Shown here: in pieces, positions 1-7,079 of the stretch | Layout: the number at the start of each line of letters is the position of its first letter | Position numbering within the stretch: position 1 is the stretch's first letter | Assembly (NCBI GenBank): GCA_934270565.1 | Contig: CAKQPR010000026.1 | Span: 1 to 22,339 of the forward strand | Reading direction: 5' to 3' | From: an uncultured Clostridia bacterium | GTDB lineage: Bacteria > Bacillota > Clostridia > Christensenellales > Pumilibacteraceae | DNA: 22,339 nt | Translations under genes and position numbers: made by a program | Notes under the pieces: generated by a model | The model's database searches: none | Told to the model about the DNA's origin: nothing | Seen by the model: the letters and a program-made list of their open reading frames with translations, nothing else

Positions 1-35
1 GTTTTATACGTTACGTTTTGTATTAACCCGACCCC

Positions 36-108
36 TCATTCGTCACTCGGATCGCTACGCTCACACTCGTGCCACCTTCCCCCGAGGGGGAAGGCAGTGG
101 CGGTTGTC
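36..108. repeat. Dispersed repeat copy, cttccccc hairpin module
   Basis: This about 73-bp stretch matches 11631-11704 closely, including the shared words 'ctcggatcgct', 'cgctcac' and 'ctcgtgccaccttccc'. Both copies end in 'ggcggttg' or 'agcggttg'. The core CCTTCCCCC / GGGGGAAGG forms a hairpin. It is also related to the ends of the larger elements at 11324-11462 and 17527-17750. Confidence 0.75.
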
Positions 109-286
109 TCCCGATAACATAACTTTCCGTTCGTTTTCGACCTTTAAAGCGTTGCGGGGTCCGGGACACAGCCGCAAGGCGGTGAGCCACCGCGGGCGAG
201 TATAGAGGTCTCGTTCTTTATATTAGTTTGTTATATGCACTATCCTAATACTTGCCCACAGGGGTTCCCTGTCGGCGGCTTTTTTG

Positions 287-315
287 TTACTTTTTTCTCC
301 GCCTGAAAAAAGTAA
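287..315. repeat. Perfect 11-bp stem hairpin
   Basis: The arm TTACTTTTTTC (287-297) is exactly complementary to GAAAAAAGTAA (305-315) across a 7-nt loop. It is the strongest member of a family of TTACT...AGTAA palindromes in this island. It lacks a GC-rich stem, so it is not a classical intrinsic terminator, although an A/U-rich terminator for an upstream gene cannot be excluded. Confidence 0.7.
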
Positions 316-347
316 ATTACATTTCCATTCTTTTCTAAAAAGGATAT

Positions 348-560
348 TTGTTACTATTTTCAAAGTAAATCATAGCGATAGCGAGCTTTGTTACTCTTTC
401 TAAAGTAAACCATAGCGGGGTAGCGCCCCGCAAGGTTAGCGGGCGGACGAGGGCGTCCGCCCCTACCACATTCTATCGAAAGTATGTATGGGCATCGCCT
501 ACTTGCCTACGGCGGCTTGCCGTTTTGTTACTGTTTCTAAAGTAAACCATAGCGGTAGCG
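348..560. repeat. Three copies of a TTGTTACT..AGTAAA..CATAGCG repeat
   Basis: Near-identical copies begin at about 348, 388 and 526. Each reads TTGTTACT, a T/C-rich spacer, AAAGTAAA, then CATAGCG. The TTACT and AGTAA halves of each copy are complementary. Two copies continue into 'tagcga(g/a)c'. The middle copy is followed by a GCGGGG/CCCCGC palindrome (about 415-431) and the type A hairpin. Confidence 0.7.
441..467. repeat. Type A GC hairpin repeat, copy 1
   Basis: The perfect 9-bp stem GGGCGGACG / CGTCCGCCC closes an AGGG tetraloop and is followed by CTACC. Identical copies lie at 11585-11611 and 11969-11995, and one with an altered tail lies at 17809-17835. The type B relatives carry compensatory stem changes (see findings). 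Confidence 0.85.
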
Positions 561-651
561 AACATTTGCTTCATTTGGTAAAGAAGAGCGTAGTGCTAAC
601 GAACTTCACACGGTTTTGACAAAGAATTACGGTAATTTCCTTGTTATTTAC

Positions 652-681
652 TTGATAATCGGGGCAAGAGTGTGGTATAAT
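652..681 (+). promoter_or_regulatory. Predicted ftsH promoter
   Basis: The -35 is TTGATA (652-657) and the -10 is TATAAT (676-681), with an 18-bp spacer. The -10 is preceded by TGTGG, which fits a TGn extended -10. Transcription would start near 688, giving a leader of about 30 nt. A nearby TTGACA at 616-621 has no -10 at a usable distance and was not chosen. Confidence 0.7.
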
Positions 682-716
682 GATAGTAAGCACCTAAGAA
701 CCCGAGGAGGTATAAC

Positions 717-2654
717 TTGAAACCTAACACTAAAGGACTGATAGCGGTTATTGCCGTATTATCGATCTTTGCGATAGTGGGAATGTTTTTTATGCTCCGT
801 GATACGAGCGAAGTGGTAAGCTACGACAAATTCATCGAAGCGGTTGAGAGCGACAAAGTTACGGAAATCAACGTTCATAACGACGTCGTGACTTACAAAA
901 CGAGCGAAAAAAAGAACAACCGCGAAGTAGTTTATAAAGTATACGTTCAGCAGTCGAACTCGACTTTCGTCGTGACGAAGGACGGCACAACGACCGAATT
1001 CGGATCGCTTGCGGCATATATTACCTATCACAATGAGAACAATCCCGCCGATGCGAAAGACATCACGCTCACGTTCAACGACCGTAACGCAGGTTCGATA
1101 TGGTCGAATATAATCCCGATCGTGGGGTTTGTTCTGCTGGTCGTGCTCGCGATAATTCTGTTCCGCTCGATGGGCGGGGCTAACCGGCAGGCGCTCAATT
1201 TCGGAAAATCGCGCGCGAACTCGCAAAGCAACGTAAAAGTCCGTTTCGCGGACGTTGCGGGCGCGGAGGAAGAGAAGGAAGAGCTCAAAGAAGTCGTGGA
1301 ATTTTTGCGGTCGCCGCAGAAGTTTACGGCGGTGGGAGCGAGAATCCCGCGCGGCGTTCTTTTGGTAGGTCCTCCCGGAACGGGTAAAACTCTGTTTGCA
1401 AAGGCGGTTGCCGGCGAAGCGGGCGTGCCGTTCTTCTCGATTTCGGGTTCTGACTTTGTCGAAATGTACGTGGGCGTGGGCGCAAGCCGCGTTCGCGACC
1501 TGTTTGAAACGGCAAAACGCAATATGCCCTGCATTATCTTCATCGACGAGATCGACGCGGTCGGACGTCAGCGCGGCGCGGGTCTCGGCGGCGGAAACGA
1601 CGAACGCGAGCAGACTCTTAACCAGCTGCTCGTTCAGATGGACGGATTCTCCACCAACGACGGCATCATCGTTATGGCGGCAACTAACCGTTCGGACATA
1701 CTCGATCCCGCGCTTATGCGCCCGGGCAGATTCGATCGTCAGATTTACGTCAATATCCCCGACGTTCGCGGAAGAGAGGCGATTTTCAAAGTCCACTCGC
1801 GCAACAAACCCATGGCAAGCGACATCGACTTCCAGACGCTCGCCCGCATTACAAGCGGGTTTTCGGGCGCGGACATCGCGAACCTCCTCAACGAAGCGGC
1901 TATACTTTGCGCTCGCGACAATCGTCATAAAATCACGATGGAGGACATCTACGAGGGCATCAACAAGGTCGTTATGGGTCCGCAGAAGAAGTCGCGGCTC
2001 GTTACCGAAGTCGATAAACGCATTACCGCTTATCACGAATCGGGTCACGCGATCGTCGCGCGTTGCAATAAATACTGCGATCCCGTGCACGAAATCAGCA
2101 TTATTCCGCGCGGACAGGCGGCAGGTTACACGATGACGCGCCCCGACAGCGACGACGATCATATAACGATAAACAAACTCAAAGGAAATCTTGCGATGAG
2201 TATGGGCGGGCGCGCCGCAGAGGAAATCGTCATCGAGGACGTTTCCGCGGGCGCGGTCGGCGATATCAAGCAGGCTACGAGCATCGCGCGCAAGATGGTT
2301 ACCGAATGGGGTATGTCCGAGTCGCTCGGTCCGGTCTATTACGGCACGAGTCAGGAAGTTTTCCTCGGCAGAGACTACCAGAGCACGCACACTTATTCCG
2401 AGGTCGTTGCCGCGAAAATCGACGAAGAGGTTTCCGCGCTCGTCGAAGCCGCGCACGCCGAAGCCGTCGAAGTGCTCAAATCGCACAGATCGGAAATGGA
2501 CGTTATGGTGCGCGTTCTGCTCGAATGCGAGACGATCTACACCGAAGAGGTCGATATGATCATGAACGGCGCTTCGGCAGACGAGGTTAAAGCCGAACTT
2601 CACGACAGACTTAACAAAAAGTACGAGCAAAAGAAGGCAAATGCCGAGCAGTAA
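717..2654 (+). CDS. ftsH: ATP-dependent zinc metalloprotease FtsH
   Basis: This is a membrane-bound AAA+ protease that extracts and degrades misassembled membrane proteins and selected cytosolic proteins. It is 645 aa, within the usual family range. Visible features in order are: a first transmembrane helix (about 8-27); an extracytoplasmic domain (about 28-128); a second helix (about 129-149); Walker A GPPGTGKT (218-225); Walker B IIFIDEID (273-280); the second region of homology ending RPGRFDR (335-341); and the zinc site HESGH (440-444). The probable third zinc ligand is Asp516 in the VGDIKQAT segment. The start is TTG, chosen because GAGGAGG (704-710) sits six bases upstream and the first helix follows at once. 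The C-terminal tail is charged. Its neighbours do not form an obvious operon with it, because the next gene has its own promoter. Identification is secure. Confidence 0.98.
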   Translation: MKPNTKGLIAVIAVLSIFAIVGMFFMLRDTSEVVSYDKFIEAVESDKVTEINVHNDVVTYKTSEKKNNREVVYKVYVQQSNSTFVVTKDGTTTEFGSLAAYITYHNENNPADAKDITLTFNDRNAGSIWSNIIPIVGFVLLVVLAIILFRSMGGANRQALNFGKSRANSQSNVKVRFADVAGAEEEKEELKEVVEFLRSPQKFTAVGARIPRGVLLVGPPGTGKTLFAKAVAGEAGVPFFSISGSDFVEMYVGVGASRVRDLFETAKRNMPCIIFIDEIDAVGRQRGAGLGGGNDEREQTLNQLLVQMDGFSTNDGIIVMAATNRSDILDPALMRPGRFDRQIYVNIPDVRGREAIFKVHSRNKPMASDIDFQTLARITSGFSGADIANLLNEAAILCARDNRHKITMEDIYEGINKVVMGPQKKSRLVTEVDKRITAYHESGHAIVARCNKYCDPVHEISIIPRGQAAGYTMTRPDSDDDHITINKLKGNLAMSMGGRAAEEIVIEDVSAGAVGDIKQATSIARKMVTEWGMSESLGPVYYGTSQEVFLGRDYQSTHTYSEVVAAKIDEEVSALVEAAHAEAVEVLKSHRSEMDVMVRVLLECETIYTEEVDMIMNGASADEVKAELHDRLNKKYEQKKANAEQ

Positions 2655-2666
2655 CGCTCAAAACAG

Positions 2667-2695
2667 TTGCGTTACAACGAAAAGTGTGTTATAAT
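2667..2695 (+). promoter_or_regulatory. Predicted promoter of the 2756-3361 gene
   Basis: The -35 is TTGCGT (2667-2672) and the -10 is TATAAT (2690-2695), with a 17-bp spacer. The -10 carries a TGTGT extension. It lies just past the ftsH stop codon and implies separate transcription with a leader of about 54 nt. Confidence 0.75.
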
Positions 2696-2755
2696 TACAG
2701 AGTTAGCCCCGTTTCGGCGGGCAAACTTATATAAATTCTTCGACAGGAGAGTAAA

Positions 2756-3361
2756 ATGAAACCCGTAACAAGAACAATCGTTATTATTTCGGCAGTGCTC
2801 GCGGCGATCCTGATTGCCGTCCTTACGCTTTGCCTCGTCAAGCAGACCCCGCTCTATACCGCCGTGGACGGATATGTTTCCGTTGACGTTTACGAAGCTC
2901 AATCGACCGACCGTTTCGCGGATCTCACCGATAAAGACGGCACCAAGCTTAATTATTCCGCGGCGCTCAAAAACAGCGGCTATTCGGTAATGCAGGGGAT
3001 TCTGGAAGGCAAACCGGGGAAAAAGCTCGTGTTCAAAAAGGATACGTCCGGCAAAGCCGTCACGACCGCCGTCGATCAGATCGAGGCGATTACCGCGCCC
3101 GAGGGCAGCTATATGCTCGAGTTCTGTTACGGCGAGGAGAAAACCGTTACCGTCGAGGGCGAGGAAATCAAGTACGACCGTGCGCGCGTTATCTTTGCCG
3201 ACAGCAAAAACGAAATCGGCGACGTGGAGATCGTATTCTATATCACGTCCGCAATCGGCAACGAAGAACAGGACGATTACGAAGCGAAAACCGTTATCGC
3301 CCGCGCCAGAACCACCGCGCTTTACGCGTTCGTTAAAGACGGTATCGCCGCGATGAATTAA
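2756..3361 (+). CDS. Membrane-anchored protein of unknown function
   Basis: I do not recognise this 201-aa protein. Residues about 7-29 form one hydrophobic helix after a Lys/Arg-containing N-terminus. It is therefore probably a signal anchor or an uncleaved signal peptide, with the remaining 170 residues outside the membrane. No lipobox is present. The exported part is rich in acidic residues and in alternating beta-type sequence, with no catalytic motif I can name. The start ATG is supported by AGGAGA at 2745-2750. It has its own promoter after ftsH and a terminator about 30 bp downstream, so it is monocistronic. A link to FtsH (substrate, partner or quality control) is possible only by proximity. 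Confidence 0.85.
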   Translation: MKPVTRTIVIISAVLAAILIAVLTLCLVKQTPLYTAVDGYVSVDVYEAQSTDRFADLTDKDGTKLNYSAALKNSGYSVMQGILEGKPGKKLVFKKDTSGKAVTTAVDQIEAITAPEGSYMLEFCYGEEKTVTVEGEEIKYDRARVIFADSKNEIGDVEIVFYITSAIGNEEQDDYEAKTVIARARTTALYAFVKDGIAAMN

Positions 3362-3388
3362 ATCAGGCGGCTCTTCAAGAGATAAAAT

Positions 3389-3427
3389 AAACCGATCCTG
3401 CGTTGAACGGCGCGGGGTCGGTTTTTT
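3389..3427 (+). terminator. Intrinsic terminator
   Basis: The arm AACCGATCC pairs with GGGGTCGGTT (with one wobble) across a short loop, and a run of six T follows (3422-3427). It lies about 28 bp after the stop codon of the unknown membrane protein gene. Confidence 0.85.
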
Positions 3428-3563
3428 GTCGGCGTTATGGCGGGGCACGGCGCAAAGCCCGGGATTTTAAAGTCTTTCGCCGAGGTGAGGAGACGAATTT
3501 GAGAGATATATAATGAAAAACGTCGAAAAAACTTAAATTTCATTCTATTTACACGAAAAAACG

Positions 3564-3593
3564 TTGCAAAAGAGGTTTGTTCCGTGTTATCAT
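3564..3593 (+). promoter_or_regulatory. Predicted promoter overlapping the protease start
   Basis: The -35 is TTGCAA (3564-3569) and the -10 is TATCAT (3588-3593), spacer 18 bp, with a TGT extended -10. The TTG that could act as an in-frame upstream start is part of the -35 box. Transcription would begin near 3600, which is the A of the ATG. A weaker alternative -10 (TATAAT, 3509-3514) has no good -35. Confidence 0.55.
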
Positions 3594-3599
3594 ATCGGT

Positions 3600-5324
3600 A
3601 TGAAGCTGGGTCTTAATAAGGTTTTTATAACTGTCGTTACGATGATCGCCGTCATTGCGGCGAGCTTTTTCGGCGCGTCGGTGTCGGCGGTAAACGGTGC
3701 GTCGGCGGCAAACGCCGATTCGGTAAAAACCGTTACGGCTATGCCGGATCCGTCCGCTATCGCTGCCATGCCTGTTTACGACGGGCGCGATTACGGAATA
3801 GTTACGTCCGTCAAGGATCAGGGAGGAACAAATCTTTGCTGGGCTTACGCCACTGTCGCGGCTTCCGAAACGTCGATATTAAAGTCTTTTCCGACTCTGT
3901 CAGCGGATTCGCTGTCGCTATCGCCGCTTTCGCTCGGATATCAGAGGCATAATCGCGCCGACGATCCGCTCGGGAACGCGCCCTTTCAGCCGACCGGGCA
4001 GAGCTGGACGATGAGTGCGGGAGATACGGCGAATGCGGCGAGCGTGCTTTCTCAGTGGGGAGGACTTATTCCGTCCTCTCTTCCGGCGAACGCAAATCCG
4101 TACGAATCCGCTTCGTTCCGTTTGCGCGACGCGGTAAACATAGACGTGAGCGGAGCTACGACGACCGACTATCGTATTTCCCTCATAAAAGAGGCAATCG
4201 CAAAGTACGGCGCGGTCACGTATTCGTATAACAACCTACGCGAGGTCGATTATTATAATCCGAAAAACGAAAATGGGGACAATAATTCTCCGCATGCGTG
4301 TACTATAATCGGTTGGGACGATACCATCGATAAATCGAAGTTCGTTCCGAAAGGCGCGCAACGTAACGGCGGTTGGCTGGTCAAGAACAGTTATTCGTCC
4401 AAGCCGTATTTCTATCTCTCTTATGACAACAGCGGTGCGAGCGTTTACGCGTTTTCATATGCCCGCGCGGACGAGTACGATTACAACTATTTTTACGACG
4501 CGTCGCTTGACGAGCTTCTGACGTTTTCTTTCGATGTGAAAACCGCCGCTAACGTGTTCGAAGCGAAGGGCGGCGGCAACGGAAAAGCCGAGTATCTGAA
4601 AGCGGTAAACGTCGGGTTTGTCGTAGGAACGTCGGGTATGACCGTGAATTGCCGAGTCGAAGTATATACCGACCTTACCGACGCGTCGAACCCGTGTTCG
4701 GGACAGCTCGCGGGATACGGGGAAGCGACGTTTTCGGAGGGCGGGTACAGAACCGTCGATCTCGCAAGTCCCGTAAAGCTGAGAAAAGGGTCCGATTTTG
4801 CCGTGGTTGCGAGAATCGACCGCGGATATATGCGTTTTACGCCAAGCGGGAACGCACGCTCTTTCAGGTTAGGCAGAACAGAGTGGAGTCGATTCGGTTA
4901 CGCCGTGCGCATAAAAGCTTTTACTTCGCTGGTCGACGAAGATTATACGCCCGAACCAGCGCCCGAGCCCGAGCCGGAGCCGACACCCAAGCCGGAACCT
5001 GCGCCCGAGCCGGAGCCGACACCCGAGCCGGAGCCGACACCCAAGCCGGAACCGGCGCCCGAACCCGAGCCCGAACCTGCACCCGAACCCGAGCCCGAAC
5101 CTGCGCCCGAGCCGGAACCTGCGCCCGAACCCGCACCTGAACCCGCGCCGAAGCCGGATTCAAAGGGAGAGGAAAGCGGAGTGGACAAAAAACCCGCCTT
5201 TGAAAAGGACGGGAAAGACAGTACTAACGGAAGCGGGGAGACGGGGTGTTCCGCATATAAATTAAAGGAGATTGCGGTTGTTTTGTCCGCGCTGTTTGCG
5301 GCGGCATTTTTGCGGAGAAGGTGA
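3600..5324 (+). CDS. Secreted papain-family (C1A) cysteine protease with Pro/Glu stalk and membrane tail
   Basis: This is an extracellular cysteine peptidase. Numbered from ATG 3600 (574 aa), a signal peptide covers about 1-38. The C1 catalytic set is visible: Gln74 (VKDQGG), Cys80 (LCWAYAT), His232 (SPHACTIIGWDD) and Asn263 (WLVKNSYSS). Residues about 318-443 resemble the beta-rich lectin-like domain that often follows bacterial C1 peptidase domains. Residues 450-519 are a stalk of Pro-Glu/Pro-Lys/Pro-Ala repeats. The last segment has GETGCSA, a hydrophobic helix and a final RRR, like a surface-anchoring tail but without LPXTG. An upstream in-frame TTG at 3564 was rejected because it forms part of the promoter and would put 12 residues before the signal peptide. 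No Shine-Dalgarno sequence precedes either start. Family assignment is strong; substrate and anchoring mode are not known. Confidence 0.9.
   Translation: MKLGLNKVFITVVTMIAVIAASFFGASVSAVNGASAANADSVKTVTAMPDPSAIAAMPVYDGRDYGIVTSVKDQGGTNLCWAYATVAASETSILKSFPTLSADSLSLSPLSLGYQRHNRADDPLGNAPFQPTGQSWTMSAGDTANAASVLSQWGGLIPSSLPANANPYESASFRLRDAVNIDVSGATTTDYRISLIKEAIAKYGAVTYSYNNLREVDYYNPKNENGDNNSPHACTIIGWDDTIDKSKFVPKGAQRNGGWLVKNSYSSKPYFYLSYDNSGASVYAFSYARADEYDYNYFYDASLDELLTFSFDVKTAANVFEAKGGGNGKAEYLKAVNVGFVVGTSGMTVNCRVEVYTDLTDASNPCSGQLAGYGEATFSEGGYRTVDLASPVKLRKGSDFAVVARIDRGYMRFTPSGNARSFRLGRTEWSRFGYAVRIKAFTSLVDEDYTPEPAPEPEPEPTPKPEPAPEPEPTPEPEPTPKPEPAPEPEPEPAPEPEPEPAPEPEPAPEPAPEPAPKPDSKGEESGVDKKPAFEKDGKDSTNGSGETGCSAYKLKEIAVVLSALFAAAFLRRR
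4949..5156 (+). repeat. In-frame coding repeat (Pro/Glu stalk)
   Basis: Short degenerate units built on 'cccgagccggag', 'ccgacaccc' and 'gaacctgcgccc' encode alternating Pro with Glu, Lys, Thr or Ala. Near-identical units of about 18-36 bp recur, so the tract could expand or contract by recombination and change stalk length without shifting the frame. Confidence 0.8.
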
Positions 5325-5464
5325 AATTCTAAGGTCTGTTTCACGCGTTTCAACTCGGATCGCAACCTCGCACCGCTTTTTTCCGTGGAGGAAAGCAAGA
5401 TAACGACTGCATGCGAGAATGTGGGACTTTAAAAACGAGTTGTCCGCAGGATCGGTCGTTTATT

Positions 5465-6238
5465 CTAACGGACGTTTTTGCTGAGGTTGTGAATGAATGT
5501 GTCGTCGGAGTGGGTGTTTCGGAATTCGTTCGGCGTCATACCCTCACGCTCGCGGAACACGGAGCAAAGATGAGACGGCGATGAAAAACCCGTGACGATC
5601 GAAATCGCGTTTACCGTCATTGCGGTGTTGAGCAGATATTCCTTGGCATTGTTGATTTTTATTTCGAGCAGGAAGTCTTTTGCGTTTTCGCCGGCGGCGG
5701 TAGCGACCATTTTGCGGAAATAATCGTAGCTATATCCGAGTTCGCTCGCCATATCGCGGATACTGACGTTTTTGTTGGCGTTCATACGGATATATTCGAG
5801 CACGTCGGGCGCATACTGTTCGCCCGTTTTGCCCGAAGAGGCGCGCAGAAGCAGCAGAACGACTTTTTCGGCGAGCAGGTTGAGCATCGCTTTGTGGTAC
5901 GGGCGTTTGTCGTTGCGTTCCGCTTCGATTTCTTCGAGAGCGGCTTTAATCGTAGTCGAGCCGTTTTCGTAAATTCCCTCGCGAAGATCCTCGTAATTCG
6001 TCGTGAAGCCCATAAACATAACTTCCGATCCGGTCGCGGAAGCTTCGGAATGCGGGGTGTTAGGTCCGACGAGTATGAACGTGTCCTGCCCGAATTTGTA
6101 ATTCGTCGAATTGATCACGCTTTCGCCCATGCCGTCGAGGTAATACACGAGCTCGTAGCACGGATGGGTGTGGTTCTGAATCGAATAGTCCTTCTCGTAC
6201 TCGGTGCGGACGAGGAATTTGAATTCGCAGTTGCTCAT
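5465..6238 (-). CDS. AraC-family transcriptional regulator (third gene of parA operon)
   Basis: This is a 257-aa one-component regulator. The N-terminal cupin sensor (about 1-90) has His23 and His25 in NHTHPCYELVYYLDG and His63 in GPNTPHSE, typical of ligand-binding AraC sensors. Two helix-turn-helix units follow (about 158-177 and 208-229), ending in the family signature GMTPNEFR. The start is ATG at 6238. It overlaps the stop of the upstream gene as ATGA and has GGAG eight bases before it. A longer in-frame form beginning at 6340 would lie inside the upstream gene and is rejected. The ligand is unknown. Being translationally coupled behind another AraC gene, it probably acts on the same or a related pathway. 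Confidence 0.92.
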   Translation of the reverse strand: MSNCEFKFLVRTEYEKDYSIQNHTHPCYELVYYLDGMGESVINSTNYKFGQDTFILVGPNTPHSEASATGSEVMFMGFTTNYEDLREGIYENGSTTIKAALEEIEAERNDKRPYHKAMLNLLAEKVVLLLLRASSGKTGEQYAPDVLEYIRMNANKNVSIRDMASELGYSYDYFRKMVATAAGENAKDFLLEIKINNAKEYLLNTAMTVNAISIVTGFSSPSHLCSVFREREGMTPNEFRNTHSDDTFIHNLSKNVR

Positions 6239-7077
6239 TGTATTATCTCCGTTTCGGGGTTTTTGCGGTAATTCAGGGGCGAAACGCCCTCGATTTTTCT
6301 GAAAACGCGGCAGAAATACGACGGATCGGAAAATCCGCATTGCTTTGCGATTTCCGCGATCGGCTCGTCCGAAAACGCCAGAAGATTACGCGCCATCGCT
6401 ATCTTTTTGAGCGTGACGTACTTTGCGGGCGGCACGTCGAGCATTTTTTTAAACAGATGCGTGACGTAATACTTGTTCACGAACAGCTTGCGGCAGAGCT
6501 CGTCGATGGAATCGATTTCGGTGAAGTGCTCGTCAACGTAGCGGCGGACTTCGTAATATACGGTTTTGTCGCGTTCGGGCGGCTCGGGGTCGGAGCGGGT
6601 GAGCCGCGTGGCGATCGCGAGCACCGCCGTGAGGTATGCCGCGCTTACCGAGCCGAACCATTCGCCGCGGCGTTCGTTTTCCTTTGCGACCGCTTCGAAC
6701 AGAAAAGCGAGCGCGCTTTCGTATTCGCCGCTCGGAACAATACAAAAATCGTCCCCCCGAAAGAGGACGCCCGATTCCATACCGTCAATATGGATACGCG
6801 ACACGCCGATGAAAAGTATTTCGCGCTCCGGCACGTCGTCGATTATTTCGTAATGCGAGACGTGCGGATTGCAGATCACGAGGTCGCCCTCGCGGAGCGG
6901 ATGAGCTTTTCCGCCGACGTAGTACGAGCCCGAGCCTTTTTTGAGGAACGCGAGCTCGGTGAATTCGTGAGAGTGCGCCGAGCGCATCGCGCCCGCCGCG
7001 GGGCGGTACGTGCCGCAACAGACGAGGCGGGGTTGACGGAGAAAAATATTCTTTCTGTCCGAGCCCGAAAACTGCAC
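6235..7077 (-). CDS. AraC-family transcriptional regulator (second gene of parA operon)
   Basis: This 280-aa protein has a cupin sensor with HSHEFTELAFLKKGSGSYY (His35 and His37) and a later His75 in NPHVSHYE. The C-terminal AraC DNA-binding domain has helix-turn-helix units at about 190-209 and 239-260 and ends GVSPLNYRKN. The start is GTG at 7077, two bases after the parA stop, with AGAGG close upstream. The first ATG inside the frame (residue 31) would remove the beginning of the cupin fold. Its stop overlaps the start of the next AraC gene by four bases. Its target is unknown. The two neighbouring AraC proteins are clearly different in sequence, so this is not a recent duplication. Confidence 0.92.
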   Translation of the reverse strand: MQFSGSDRKNIFLRQPRLVCCGTYRPAAGAMRSAHSHEFTELAFLKKGSGSYYVGGKAHPLREGDLVICNPHVSHYEIIDDVPEREILFIGVSRIHIDGMESGVLFRGDDFCIVPSGEYESALAFLFEAVAKENERRGEWFGSVSAAYLTAVLAIATRLTRSDPEPPERDKTVYYEVRRYVDEHFTEIDSIDELCRKLFVNKYYVTHLFKKMLDVPPAKYVTLKKIAMARNLLAFSDEPIAEIAKQCGFSDPSYFCRVFRKIEGVSPLNYRKNPETEIIQ

Positions 7078-7079
7078 GG

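Larger units (their letters stand above)
1..640. repeat. Repeat island 1, no gene
   Basis: No credible coding region is visible here. The stretch is a mosaic of repeat modules that recur at 11.3-12.05 kb and 17.2-17.84 kb. These are a cttccccc/gggggaag hairpin module (36-108), a short 'ggcggtgagccaccgcgggcg' type piece (about 177-199), several TTACT/AGTAA hairpins (287-553) and one complete type A GC hairpin (441-467). A short module ending in 'cggcttgccg' (476-522) has relatives near 12003-12049 and 19430-19474. These look like non-coding dispersed repeats of REP or MITE type. No transposase gene is present in the window. Confidence 0.75.

Noticed and set aside
616..621. TTGACA as the ftsH -35
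   Set aside because: No -10 box lies 15-19 bp downstream. The TTGATA/TATAAT pair closer to the gene fits better.
759..2630. Long antisense frame across ftsH
   Set aside because: It is the same effect of codon bias in a well-identified gene. The product is Arg/His/Asp-rich with no recognisable motif.
4921..5398. Antisense Gly/Ser/Ala- and Arg/Ala-rich frames over the Pro/Glu stalk
   Set aside because: They are a by-product of the repetitive GC-rich stalk codons and have no start signals.
5465..6340. Longer form of the third operon gene starting at 6340
   Set aside because: It would lie 103 bp inside the upstream AraC gene without a ribosome binding site. The ATGA start at 6238 has GGAG before it and begins the cupin domain correctly.
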